Shown here: piece after piece, positions 8,665 through 18,655 of the stretch
Position numbering within the stretch: position 1 is the stretch's first letter
Layout: each line of letters opens with the position of its first letter
Origin: Larimichthys crocea
Lineage: Eukaryota; Chordata; Actinopteri; Sciaenidae
Length of the DNA stretch: 64,000 bases
Reading direction: 5' to 3'
Assembly (NCBI RefSeq): GCF_000972845.2
Contig: NW_020853101.1
Location: 186,001-250,000, forward strand
Position numbers and translations under genes: made by a program
Notes under the pieces: model-generated
Databases searched by the model: none
Told to the model about the DNA's origin: nothing
Seen by the model: only the letters and a program-made list of their open reading frames with translations

Positions 8665-11600
8665 TATCAGAAAATGGTGTCGAGACCGACCCTAATAAGA
8701 TCACAGCACTCACCTCATGGCCCCGCCCGAACAACATCTCCGAGTTGAAGTCGTTCCTCGGATTCACAGGCTATTATCGAAGGTTTGTCAGAGACTACTC
8801 CAAGATTGCAAAGCCTCTAAATGATCTGACGGCTGGATACGTCTCTGCAAAGAAAAAGAAACATGACAACACATCGAAAGGCCAAAGGTCATTCTCCAGT
8901 GTCGACTTAAAGAAACCCTTCAATGAAAAATGGACACCCTCATGTGAGGAGGCATTCAAAACCCTCATTGAGCGGCTAACAACAGCACCTGTACTGGGAT
9001 TCGCCGATTCCAAGCAGCCATACATACTCCATACAGATGCCAGCTTGCATGGACTTGGAGCCGCGCTTTACCAGCAACAAGATGGTCAAATGAAGGTTAT
9101 TGCATATGCCAGTCGTGGCTTATCTAACTGTGAACGCAGATACCCCACTCACAAGCTTGAGTTTCTCAGTCTCAAGTGGGCGATCACGGATAAGTTTGCT
9201 GATTATCTCTATGGAGTGGAGTTTAGCGTGCTAACTGACAATAACCCCTTGACTTACGTCTTGACCTCCGCAAAGCTGGACGCCTGTGGTCATCGTTGGC
9301 TTGCTGACCTGTCTAATTTCAATTTCAGCATCAAGTACAGGGCTGGCAAAAAGAACCAGGACGCAGATGGGCTATCGAGACGTCCACCTGTCCCTGCGGA
9401 GATTGATGACAGTGCAGCAGTTGAAGATGAACGAGTGTGGCAGTTCATGTCAAGGTTTCTGAAGGAGGAAAATGAGGACACTTTTCCTAAGGAGGCTGTC
9501 AAAGCCGTCTGTGAGAGACATCAGCTGGACAGATTCACTGAAACTGAGGAAGGAAGTGGTCACTTACCTGTCATTGTGGAGTGTCTAGCCATGGATGAAC
9601 GTGCTATCTGCCCTGAATATGCTCAAGCTGACCTTCTTCCTGGATCCACCACACTTCCCAGAATGTCTCAGCAGGATTGGGCTGTGGAGCAGAGAAATGA
9701 TCCAACTATCAGCAGAGTAATGGACATCGTCAGAGCAGGCAAACGTCTCACGTACCGTCTCCGGCAGAAAGAGGAAAGAGAAGTACAGCTGCTACTCAGA
9801 GTTCAAGACCAGCTGATTTTGGGTGATGAGGTTCTGTACAGAAAGTGCAATGGTGAGGATCAACCTACCTTCCAGCTCGTTCTCCCGAAGAAATACAGAC
9901 GGATGGCGCTAATGAGTCTCCATGATGATGTCGGTCATTTGGGATATGAGAGGACAGTGGATCTGGTACGTGCACGGTTCTATTGGCCGAGGATGAGTTC
10001 AGAGGTCGAGGAGACGATCAGAACATGTGAGAGGTGCCTTCGACGCAAAGCAAGGGCAGAGAGAACAGCTCCCCTCGTCAACATCAAGACCAGCCGGCCA
10101 CTTGAGTTAGTGTGCATGGACTATCTCTCCTTGGAGCCAGACGGCCGTGGCACGAAGAACATACTTGTGATAACTGACCACTTCACAAAGTATGCGGTTG
10201 CAGTACCTACTCCTGACCAGAAGGAAAAGACGGTAGCCAAAGCACTATGGAACAACTTCCTTGTACACTATGGCATACCTGAACGCTTACATAGCGATCA
10301 AGGTCGCAACTTCGAATCTGCTGTCATCAAGAATCTCTGTGAACTCCTGGGGATAAAGAAATCGAGGACCACGCCTTACCATCCGCGTGGCAATCCGGTA
10401 GAGCGTTTCAACCGGACCTTGCTTGCGATGTTCGGAACCCTCGAGGAAGTGGATAAAGTGAAGTGGCGTGACCATGTGCAGCCATTAGTCCACGCCTATA
10501 ACTGCACAAAGAACGACACTACTGGATTCTCCCCATATCAACTAATGTATGGAAGGCAATCAAACCTGCCAATTGATGTGGCTTTTGGATTAAACCCTGA
10601 AGGACAGAGGAAAGTCACTCACAGTGAGTATGTGGAAAAACTTCGAGAAACACTGGAGGAAAGCTACAGATTGGCAGTTGAGCACAGTGATAAAACAGCT
10701 CTACGCAACAAACAGAGGTATGACTTGAAGGTCAGAGAATCCACGTTACAAGTTGGAGACCGTGTCCTCGTAAAAAACGTGGGGATTAGAGGAAAACACA
10801 AGATTGCAGACAAGTGGAGTCAAACGGTCTACAAGGTGGTGAAACACATCGATGATTCCCCAGTGTATGTAGTGGCTCCACTCACCTCCGAAGGCCCAGA
10901 GAGGACATTACACCGAGATCTACTCCTACCTTGTGGATTCCTTGCACCTTCAGAGTCAGCTGAAGTCGATGAGGTCAGTCAGAGTAACCAAAAGGAGAAA
11001 CCTATCAGAACCTCCCGGAGAAATCCAGTACCTGAAGTTGAGGAGGCAGAACGTTTGCCTAGTGATAGCGATGAAGAGATGGAAGTGCACTATTCATCAG
11101 GAAGTCAAGGTGAAGTCAATTATCCATCATTCACTGTCGTACATGACATTCCCCGAACAAAGATCAAGCCTCCCTTAAACTTGGATGTGAACCTAGAAGG
11201 GTCAAATCTTAACCCGACTGCTAGAGAATTCCATCCCCAACAAGTGGAAGAAGAGGAACACTCAAGCACATCGCAGGTTCCAAGTGTGGAAGCAGATGTG
11301 GATGTTAACTTGCCTGCCGACCCCTTACCTGTCGATGATGTAAACCTACCTTCAGACAACTTACCGGACAAGACAAACTTTCCTGTGGAGAGAAAAGACC
11401 TACCTATGGACACCTTACCGGATGAGATAAACTTACCTGTGGATGAAAGTCTAACAGTACCTGATGAACCACTCGCTGGAGAACCTGAAAAGAAAATTGA
11501 CAACACCGAACTGGAAAACCAAGGAGAAACGAGAGAGGAGAGCAAAGGAGACAATGTCAGGGAGAATGTTGGACTAACAGATACCAGTTCTGCTCAGGAT

Positions 11601-11804
11601 GAAAAAGAACCAGAGATCAGATGGCCAACCAGAACTAGAAGAGAGCCTGACAGATTATCATATAAACACCTTGGGAATCCATTGACTATGGTCATGCGCT
11701 CCATACTGCTTTGTCTGGACCAAGCTTTCACAGAAGCCCTTGACTTGCCCATTGTACCAAGCTCTTCACCTTCCTCTTATACAAGCCCAGTTATTGATAT
11801 TTAA
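8622..11804 (+). CDS. pol: Pol, RT thumb, RNase H, integrase and acidic C-terminal tail
   Basis: This 1060-residue frame carries the rest of Pol. RT thumb/connection residues 10-70 ([29 protein letters not shown]). RNase H residues 130-255 keep its four acids: D139 in HTDAS, E180 in KLEFLSL, D206 in LTDNNPL and D249 in QDADGLS. Integrase follows: zinc-binding H434, H439, C469, C472, then the catalytic core D500 (CMDYLS), D559 (HSDQGRNF) and E594 (NPVERFN), spaced DX34E as in related fish Gypsy elements. A GPY/F-like module ([14 protein letters not shown]) lies near 730. Residues about 790-1020 are an acidic tail with repeated NLP/DLP motifs. Integrase inserts the DNA copy in the nucleus. No internal stop breaks this frame. 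It ends 44 bp before LTR2. Confidence 0.93.
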   Translation: MSFLQEVCEILGHIVSENGVETDPNKITALTSWPRPNNISELKSFLGFTGYYRRFVRDYSKIAKPLNDLTAGYVSAKKKKHDNTSKGQRSFSSVDLKKPFNEKWTPSCEEAFKTLIERLTTAPVLGFADSKQPYILHTDASLHGLGAALYQQQDGQMKVIAYASRGLSNCERRYPTHKLEFLSLKWAITDKFADYLYGVEFSVLTDNNPLTYVLTSAKLDACGHRWLADLSNFNFSIKYRAGKKNQDADGLSRRPPVPAEIDDSAAVEDERVWQFMSRFLKEENEDTFPKEAVKAVCERHQLDRFTETEEGSGHLPVIVECLAMDERAICPEYAQADLLPGSTTLPRMSQQDWAVEQRNDPTISRVMDIVRAGKRLTYRLRQKEEREVQLLLRVQDQLILGDEVLYRKCNGEDQPTFQLVLPKKYRRMALMSLHDDVGHLGYERTVDLVRARFYWPRMSSEVEETIRTCERCLRRKARAERTAPLVNIKTSRPLELVCMDYLSLEPDGRGTKNILVITDHFTKYAVAVPTPDQKEKTVAKALWNNFLVHYGIPERLHSDQGRNFESAVIKNLCELLGIKKSRTTPYHPRGNPVERFNRTLLAMFGTLEEVDKVKWRDHVQPLVHAYNCTKNDTTGFSPYQLMYGRQSNLPIDVAFGLNPEGQRKVTHSEYVEKLRETLEESYRLAVEHSDKTALRNKQRYDLKVRESTLQVGDRVLVKNVGIRGKHKIADKWSQTVYKVVKHIDDSPVYVVAPLTSEGPERTLHRDLLLPCGFLAPSESAEVDEVSQSNQKEKPIRTSRRNPVPEVEEAERLPSDSDEEMEVHYSSGSQGEVNYPSFTVVHDIPRTKIKPPLNLDVNLEGSNLNPTAREFHPQQVEEEEHSSTSQVPSVEADVDVNLPADPLPVDDVNLPSDNLPDKTNFPVERKDLPMDTLPDEINLPVDESLTVPDEPLAGEPEKKIDNTELENQGETREESKGDNVRENVGLTDTSSAQDEKEPEIRWPTRTRREPDRLSYKHLGNPLTMVMRSILLCLDQAFTEALDLPIVPSSSPSSYTSPVIDI

Positions 11805-11835
11805 GTCTGTTGACATGCAGAGACGCATGCCAATT

Positions 11836-11848
11836 AAGGGCGGGTGGA
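11836..11848 (+). other. Polypurine tract for plus-strand priming
   Basis: AAGGGCGGGTGGA directly precedes the TGTAACCC start of LTR2, the position required for plus-strand primer generation by RNase H. Confidence 0.75.
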
Positions 11849-13348
11849 TGTAACCCCGATAAAAATACAGTGGGTTTACTAAATGTATTTGTTATGGATT
11901 AGTGTGTATCAGTTTGTTTGTGTTAAATTCATGACAAAAGTATATAGTTGTAGTTGTTTCATGTGACCTCAAGAGGGCGCTTTAAGTATGCTCAATGAGG
12001 AAAAGCAGTCATGCGTGCGTTGCATGCTGGGACGCAGACAAGCCAGAATTTGTCTGATACGGATGCTGTCGGGAGATATTGCTAAGCGAAGTTGCCGCTG
12101 TTTTCTGCAAAAGCACGGTTTTATTTTCACAGTTACGACTCTGTATCATTTTTTGAGTTTTTTCGAGAGAGTGCCCGCACGACTGTAACCGGAGGAGACA
12201 CTTTGTTTTGTGTTTCAAACCGAGGACTCCGGTGAGTTGCTGTACTGTGTTATGGTGCTATGCTACAACGCTAAGTTGCTAACAGCTAATGACCATGAGT
12301 TTTCAGTTGCTTATATATGCAGAATGTTGAACTGTAAAGCCATAAAAACCAATCGGAGTTGACTGTAAGTGTTTTTAAGATGTTGTAGCGAGTCAACATG
12401 CTAAGTTGAGTTGAGGAAAAGTGCATTTAATTTACGAGTGTCGCGGGAATTTTCACTGCGTCATTCCGACGCCATGTTCAATGTTAGTGAGTGGAAAAGA
12501 GCGGTATGTGCTGAACGTAACCTGACATGTACACACAGAGGTTCGCTGATTTTTCTTAATGTAAATAATATGTTTAAATTCATTTTTGAAACTGAAATAT
12601 GTATTTTGTAAGTGTAAATGAGAAACATGATTGAAAGGAGATCAGAGTTTATTTGTGTAACATGATTGATATAGTACTGTTAAAAAAAACACACACATTA
12701 ATGGTGACCTGAGGTTTTTTTTTATGTCTCATAATGCAGTCACTCATTCTTTGTGGTCAGTATTAGTTACATTTGAGTAAAAGAGGAGAGAAATAGATAT
12801 AAATCTGTACAGATAATATTGACTGCTAGTTAACTTTATGTTCTACTATGCAGATTGTTTTTTTTATATGCCGAGTTGCTGAATCTACATCGAGTTGACC
12901 AGGGGTTTTTGTCTGAGAGGCGGAAACAGAGAGGAGGCAGATTCCTTCATCTTCATCGTCGTCGTGGAGAGTCGTCACCTGGAGGAAATATCCTGAACCA
13001 GCGCGCAGTAACATACATACACAAACATACTACCCGGGTAGACCACATACACACTGAACTTGAACTTGGACTAATACGGACTCCAACTAAACTTTTGACT
13101 GGACAAATTGAACTTTGATATCAGAACAGCTAAGAGCTGAGAGGACAATTTATTTTATTTTTTGTTTATTATTTTTGTTTATTGTTTTCATACCTTTGGG
13201 GTTTTTGAATCTCAACAAGTTCAACTTGAATTTTCATGTTGTGAGAATAAACATTCTTGTGTTTACTACTAACCTTCCCTAGCTCCTTGAGACGAATTAG
13301 AACGCAGTGAATATCTTTAGTGGTCTAAGTAAATCACTGAGGGTTACA
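11849..13348 (+). repeat. LTR2, intron-containing form (1500 bp)
   Basis: Begins TGTAACCCCG and ends GAGGGTTACA like LTR1. Without the insert at 12232-12853 it is 878 bp and differs from LTR1 at about eight bases (for example GGGACGCAGAC against GGGATGCAGAC) and a few T-run lengths. It is followed by a full leader and gag start, so it could act as a 5' LTR for the truncated second unit and as the 3' LTR of the first. Confidence 0.92.
12232..12853 (+). other. Intron-like insert in LTR2, absent from LTR1
   Basis: The 622 bp begin GTGAGTTGC after CTCCG and end TTCTACTATGCAG before ATTG. LTR1 reads CTCCGATTG with no base gained or lost. The donor GTGAGT is near consensus, the acceptor is CAG, and TTAAC at 12830-12834 could be a branch site 20 nt upstream. 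There are no terminal inverted repeats, no flanking duplication and no coding potential, so a transposon insertion is disfavoured. It lies downstream of the putative start site and upstream of the polyadenylation signal, that is, inside R. Confidence 0.75.
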
Positions 13349-13505
13349 TGCTATTTTATGGCGAGCCAGCCAGGAGCTAGGGTTATATAGGTTGACTGTA
13401 CAATACAAACTGTTATTTTGAACATAAGAAATTGCAATTTGATTCATCTGATTATCCCCATATTAGTTTTCCTTTTTTTGTCCCCTCTGACTTAAACTGA
13501 AGATA
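13349..13505 (+). repeat. Second copy of the untranslated leader
   Basis: Repeats 5227-5383 essentially base for base, including the candidate primer-binding site TGGCGAGCCAGCCAGG. It follows LTR2 exactly as the first leader follows LTR1. Confidence 0.9.
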
Positions 13506-13910
13506 ATGGCAAACAGTGATGACAAGCTGTTTGTGTGTGTGTCTGGTGTTACCAGTAGTGATGCCGATCAGGATATCATTGATTCCCTCAAGAAATATGG
13601 CCCTGTAGCTGGAATACGGAGAGTGCAAAACACAGGAGGATCAGATGGAGAAACAGTCGTCGTTGAGTTCCAGTCAGGAACTACAAGAGCAAATGTTGAA
13701 CCTCTCCTCCCTATGGAAGTAGCGAATGTGACCAACCCAAGTGTAAAGTGGAAAGTAGACCATGTTCCAACACTCACCTCGGACAATTTATTTTATTTTT
13801 TGTTTATTATTTTTGTTTATTGTTTTCATACCTTTGGGGTTTTTGAATCTCAACAAGTTCAACTTGAATTTTCATGTTGTGAGAATAAACATTCTTGTGT
13901 TTACTACTAA
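13506..13910 (+). pseudogene. Second, truncated gag start running into LTR3
   Basis: Codons 1-92 match the Gag N-terminal RRM/PNMA-like domain of the first unit (two base differences, one changing Arg to Trp at KRKV/KWKV). At 13781/13782 homology jumps from gag (position equivalent 5659) to the middle of the LTR (equivalent 5022). The frame then reads about 42 residues of LTR sequence rich in Phe before stopping. The junction has one shared G and no splice consensus, so it looks like a deletion or template switch. A protein from it would keep only the N-terminal domain. Confidence 0.8.
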
Positions 13911-13986
13911 CCTTCCCTAGCTCCTTGAGACGAATTAGAACGCAGTGAATATCTTTAGTGGTCTAAGTAAATCACTGAGGGTTACA
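13782..13986 (+). repeat. LTR3, 3' 205 bp only
   Basis: Matches 5022-5226 of LTR1 and 13144-13348 of LTR2 at equal length. It shares the LTR2 variants CTTTGGGGT and AGTTCAAC against LTR1 CTTTGGTGT and AGTTTAAC. It keeps AATAAA (13884-13889) and the terminal GGGTTACA, and abuts the right AAAT target duplication. Confidence 0.9.
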
Positions 13987-13990
13987 AAAT

Positions 13991-14290
13991 CACCACAGTG
14001 CATGCTGAAGGCCACAGTCTGATGATTCCTGCAGAACCACATCATCTGCAAAGAGCAGAAAAGCAGCTGTGAGGTCCCCAAACCGGACACTGACCTCCCC
14101 CAAGGTGCACCATGAGACCCTGTCCATGAAAATCACAAACAGAAATGGTGACAAGTGTCCTTCCCCAGGACCAATTTACCCTTCCAGAAGCTACTGTCCC
14201 AGACAGCAGAGCTCCAGGGTCACAGCGACACACAAACTCCTCCACCACAGTGAAGTGATTCCTCATGCTTCTTTCATTCTTGCTCTCTCT
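13991..14290 (-). mobile_element. Rex3-like LINE, reverse transcriptase core, right of the LTR insertion
   Basis: The minus strand encodes, in order, a degenerate HLSPFLFVIFMDRVS segment (the QGCPLSPxLF box of RTE elements) and then FLLFADDVVLQ with the catalytic Asp pair, at about 14032-14056. The plus-strand phrase ATGGTGACAAGTGTCCTTCCC corresponds to the region used to recognise Rex3. Frames are interrupted. Together with 3826-4346 it forms one split LINE in the same orientation. Confidence 0.7.
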
Positions 14291-14774
14291 GTTGATCACA
14301 AACAGTTTTAGACTGTTATATATTTGGTAACCTGGCAACACAAAACAGACAATTAGAAAGCGTCTTTGGACAAAACATACCCATATGGACGAACACAAGT
14401 ATCTGGTGGAATGACAGTACACACAGCTTGTATGCTGTATTCTCTGGAAAAGTGACTTGACATACAGAAAATCTGCTCTCCCCTATTGGCTCACAGAGCA
14501 GGGATCCCCTGACACGAGGAACCTTTCTACATTTTTATAGTCTTTATGTTTGACTGTCTGACTTGCATTGGACTAATCTAAGAGCGAAATGAAGATTGGC
14601 CCACTACAGAGCAGTCTGAAATATCTTTGTGAAACTGGCAGCCAGTGCATAAGAAGGAGTACTGCTGGAAAGCAGCACTGAGTTGGAAATTAATTATTTG
14701 AAGGAAGAAGAGTGTCCTCTGATCTTTCACGAGCTGCTGAAGGATTTCTCAAAAATATATATTTTATTTGGAGT
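14291..14774. other. Unique sequence, no gene seen
   Basis: No domain, RNA gene or transposon end was recognised. The AT-rich end at 14750-14770 leads into a repeat fragment. Confidence 0.4.
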
Positions 14775-14862
14775 TTGCATGTTCACATGCGTGGGTTCTC
14801 TCCGGGTGCTCCACCTTCCTCCCACAGTCAAAGACATGCAGGTTAACTGGTGACTGCTGTTT
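14775..14862 (+). repeat. Dispersed repeat fragment (GTTTGCATG...TCCTCCCACAGTC type)
   Basis: GGAGTTTGCATGTTC, TCTCCGGGTGCTCC and CTTCCTCCCACAGTCAAAG are hallmark phrases of a repeat widespread in fish. Reverse-orientation copies occur at 26025-26285 and 49660-49745. The superfamily was not assigned. Confidence 0.6.
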
Positions 14863-15689
14863 GTCAGCTAGGCAGTTTATGGAAAATGAATGAATGAATG
14901 AATTAACTGTTTATCTCTGTAGCTATAGAGATTCAGTTTACTGACTTCATAGGTGTTTCCCGGCAGTTCAGTTCATTGTCATTAAAAAACAAATCAAGAA
15001 GATTAGGAAGATTGTTTGTGATTGTGAATGATCAACTGATTATTAAGTCGAGACTATGATTGGATTGTAAGCAAAGTAACAAAGAGGTAGGAAAAGGACC
15101 AAGGAAACATCTTCTTCTGTTTAATTATGCAGAAACTTACTGTGTGGTTGCTATGGTTACGCTCACTTTTTAATGAGGAACTGATAAAACACACGGAGGA
15201 AGATATGAGCTCAACGCATCTCTGTTTTTACTGCTTCTGACTTTCAGAAGCATCAGGAGAAATCCCTGATTATCTACATATGTGTTGTCATGGCTACTAA
15301 ATAATCTTGCAGATCATTCATGCAGATCACTCAGAATGTTGTTTTGTTACATTTTCATGATTATTATTTTTGAATAATGCTAAAATTATGTATCTATAAT
15401 CATCCTGTTTCCTGGTTAGTCCACTTCATGCTGCTTGTTTGTGGTGTGAAATCAGAAGTTTCAAGTGCCATCAGATGCAAACAGAATCACCCTGTGATTA
15501 TTATTGTGCTACTGCAACCCTGTCTCCTAGAAATTCCATTTATAAATTACTAAATTGTCATAATTACCTTGTTGTGACAACATACTACAAGTCAAAGACT
15601 GTCACAGCACAGTCCAAAATTGAAATCCAGACTCTCAGCTAAAGAAATATTCTGTAACTTGTAACTTAACTTGTACGTCTGTTCTGGCG
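14863..15689. other. Unique AT-rich sequence, no gene seen
   Basis: Includes a short GAAT tract near 14885-14905. No open frame carries a recognisable domain. Confidence 0.4.
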
Positions 15690-16130
15690 CTACATAACTT
15701 GGAGTTCCGGGTACAATCACCTGTGAGAAGTACATTACTCTTTACGTCACTAAGTCACCCACCACCAACTATTTGACTGATTTTGGTGAAAGTGGATCAT
15801 ATTTCATTGAGAAAATGTTTTCTGGTTTTCCCTCTGATGTCCTTCAGCTGCTCTGCATCAACTCTGTGATTTACAGAGTTTATGATGGACAGTGAAGTAA
15901 ACTGCTGACAACTGTAGCTGCTGTTAGCTAATGTTAGCTCAGTTTGTTAGCTGCTGTTAGCTCAGTTTGTTTGCCAGGCTGCCTGGACTGTGAGCTCAGA
16001 GCACCATGGGAGTGTTAGTGTTTGTACCACAGGAGTTTTGGACAAACAGGAAGAGGAGAAGGTTTTTAGGCCTGGCATTGCGGGGTAATGCTGACGGGGA
16101 GTAGAAGCTAAGAAGAGGAAAGCAGAGAGT
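15690..16130 (+). repeat. Dispersed repeat, inverted partner of 22480-22880
   Basis: From 15757 the phrase CACCACCAACTATTTGACTG and the next 270 bases match the reverse complement of 22590-22860 at roughly 90% by eye (shared phrases: AGAAAATGTTTTCTG, TTTATGATGGACA, GTAAACTGCTGACAACTG). The duplicated TTAGCTCAGTTTGTT inside is a local expansion. A related tail (AAGAGGAGGTTTACAGGC) occurs at about 40160. Probably a non-autonomous fish element. Confidence 0.7.
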
Positions 16131-17770
16131 GAGTGAGCAAGAAGTCGCCGGACAAGAGTAAATGTGGGACTGACTTTTAGTGGTTGGTGAGAGCTTGGTG
16201 AAATAAAAGGCTGAAAGACAGACGCCGAGCTGGGCTGACTGCTGTTGGACTAGTCAGTGATATTAGCTGCTTGTTGGCGACCTTGCACTGTAATGTCACT
16301 TAAAGGTTTGGCAAAGCTTGTAGTTTCTGCTGATTTATGAATACATTTGCACTGTAAGATTACATTTACTGATATACTTTAGTGGCTTGTCATGTACGTT
16401 AATGAACAACATTTCCTGACTATGTTCATAGAAAATGTGAGTCGCCATTTCATTTTTCTCAAAATAAAAAAAAACCGGCTGTTATAGCTGTATATAAAAA
16501 TACTTTCTAGGAGACAGGGCTGGCTCACTGTGTCACAGATAGACATTCTAATGGTATTATCACAAAAATAAAACGCAGCTAAACAATAAATAACAGCATG
16601 TACCTCACCAAGACACACACGCATATATATACATTGCTAGTGGTTCCTTCTACTCTGACTCAGGCTGCCTGATAATGAAGTCTTTAAAGAAGTTCATTCT
16701 TGGCAAATGAAGGACAGTTCAGTGTGCCATTATTAAATCAAATGCCACGGTGGTCGCAGTCTCACATAAATCCATGGAATTGCATTATCATTATCAACTT
16801 ACTATTAAACTATTCTTATAAAATGCTATTTATATCATTATTGGTATTACATACTAGCAGTGGTCATGCACTTTATAAGCCATAACTTATTGCCTGAGAT
16901 TTCACTGACAATGGCAAGAAGTGGCTGAAAGACTGTCTGATTGCCAAAAAGCCCGAGCAGCACTGTGACAGCCACAGGCCATTTGTCCTACTTTCTCATG
17001 GGCTATAACACGAGCTGACAGGGCCACAGTGACAATGTGCTGCTTGTTTATTCCCTTAACTACCTCTCTGCCCTCTCTCTCTCTATCTATCTCGCTCACT
17101 GTAGAGCTATCCTCTGCTGGCTAAGTCATGATGACAGAGCCAGGGTGACCCGTGCTGCTTATTTACTCAACTGTTCCCGTGGTCAGGGCTGAACTCATTC
17201 ACTCTTCCTCGATACGTCTTCCTTAGAGTCTCTCACTTATTTAATCTCACACCAATCTATGTCAGGATACTAATCTATCTTCATCAGCACTGCGAGTCAG
17301 AGTGTAGCCAACAGGGAAAGACACTGACACTGAACCAATATTTGGGCAAGGCTTTGCCGGTCGATGCCTGCCTCCAGACACGCTTTTCACAATAAAGCTC
17401 AATGTCTCAATATGTCTCCATTTACAAGTTAATTGGGCTTGCAGTGGAAACACGTTTTAACAGGAAAGTGAGACACTGCCTGACATCTGAACGAGTGAAG
17501 AGGCATTTTGAACACGCTAATACAAAGAGACTCCGGGGACAGAGGGGGAACAGAGTATTTCATTTCCAGCCACTGAGGCATGAACGAAGCCTCCAGCCTC
17601 TGTAGTGCACACTGATACATGGTAGTCATTTTGAATAAAACAGCGCCCCAAAATGAGCAGCAAGCATCGCTGAGGGATGAGGAGAGAGAAAAGACGTTGG
17701 GCATTATTGAGCTGATATTGGGTAGAAAGGGAGACTCTTATTGGTGCACACTGACCTAACTTCTCATCAT
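16131..17770. other. Unique sequence, no gene seen
   Basis: Small frames on both strands show no domain or codon pattern. A TC tract lies near 17075-17100. Confidence 0.4.
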
Positions 17771-17830
17771 TTAAAGGTCCAATGTGTCAGATTTAGGGCA
17801 CTCTATTTACAAATATATAATATCACACAT
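17771..17830 (+). repeat. MITE end (TTTAAAGGTCCAATGTGTCAGATTTAG)
   Basis: The phrase is a variant of the fish MITE end AAAGGTCCAGTGTGTAGGATTTAG. Reverse-orientation ends occur at about 22846-22876, 53440-53475 and 57930-57975. Confidence 0.55.
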
Positions 17831-18290
17831 AAATATATTATCTTTCGCCTTTTTTCTGATAGCACAGTGTGTTGTTGTTGTTGTTTTTTCATTGTCCTCA
17901 GTTAGCCTTTTCACTATTTATGGTATTCTCTCGGTTTTCTACTTAATTTCACATCAAACACAGCATCAAATCACACAAGCATGTCAACAAACTAAAAAAA
18001 TCTGATAAAGCAGAGTCTCTGATTCATGGTTGTGACAGTGAAAATCACCTTTTAAGGCCTTGATTGCAGAAGACTGCTCATTTTGGGTGTAACAGCAGCA
18101 CATTTACAGGGAGGATGGCAGAGAGAGAGAAGCTAAACTCTGTTGTGTTAAGACTTCCTCCTCAGAACAGAACAGACTCAAGATCTGGATTTAAACACAG
18201 CTCAAACATACACACTCTTATAAGGGGTCAGTGAGTGGCCAAGCCCCTGGATAGACCTTTTCACACATACAGAAGCAGAAGACGGTTCCA
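17831..18290. other. AT-rich sequence, possibly body of the adjacent MITE
   Basis: No matching right terminus was found. Nothing coding recognised. Confidence 0.3.
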
Positions 18291-18399
18291 GCACAAGTCC
18301 AGCACAGACCACTCACTACGGAGTATGGACTGGTGTCTGGAGAGCAGGCCAATTCACCTCACCTCTTGAGCAAGGCACCAAACTCATAACTGCTCACAC

Positions 18400-18655
18400 C
18401 AGAATATCTGGCTCTATCTCTGCATACATGAACGTCTTGTTTGTCCTGTTTGTGTACAATATGTCTCTGTTGATTTGTTCTGCACATGTGACATATATTG
18501 CACGTCTGTCCGTCCTGGGAGAGGGATCCCTCCTCTGTGGCTCTTCCTGAGGTTTCTTCCACATTTTTTCCCTGTTAAAGGTTTTTTGTGGGCAAGTTTT
18601 TCCTCACTCGAACCGAGGGTCTAAAGACAGAGGGTGTCACTCCATTTGAACATTG
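18400..18655 (+). repeat. LINE 3' tail family, plus copy
   Basis: Contains TTGCACGTCTGTCCGTCC, GAGAGGGATCCCTCCTCTG, GAGGTTTCTTCCACATTTTT and GCAAGTTTTTCCTCACTCG followed by the GAGGGTCTAAAGACAGAGGG box. The same module recurs at 26935-27090 (plus) and 34976-35107, 46703-46800, 62668-62945 and 63655-63690 (minus). Confidence 0.65.

Larger units (their letters stand above)
4347..13986 (+). mobile_element. Ty3/Gypsy LTR retrotransposon, composite (LTR - gag - pol - LTR - partial gag - partial LTR)
   Basis: The unit is flanked by AAAT at 4343-4346 and 13987-13990. LTRs begin TGTAACCC and end GGGTTACA, an 8-bp inverted repeat with the canonical TG...CA. Order: LTR1 4347-5226, leader, gag 5384-6960, pol 6936-11804 (protease, RT, RNase H, integrase), polypurine tract 11836-11848, LTR2 11849-13348, second leader and first part of gag 13349-13781, truncated LTR3 13782-13986. 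Protease-RT-RNaseH-integrase order with a GPY/F-like tail places it in Ty3/Gypsy (Metaviridae). No envelope gene is visible. LTR1 and LTR2 differ at roughly eight bases plus small indels outside the 622-bp insert, so the copy is fairly young. Frame breaks near 6055, 7600 and 8655 mean this copy cannot make full Gag-Pol by itself. Confidence 0.93.

Noticed and set aside
11120..11554. 144-codon antisense frame opposite the pol tail
   Set aside because: Serine-rich shadow of the acidic repeats on the coding strand; no independent evidence.
11805..11848. Envelope gene downstream of pol
   Set aside because: Only 44 bp separate the pol stop from LTR2, leaving no room for env; the element is a plain retrotransposon in this copy.
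12232..12853. The 622-bp LTR2 insert as a transposon
   Set aside because: No terminal inverted repeats, no poly-A, no flanking duplication, and its borders match splice consensus. A family search would settle it.
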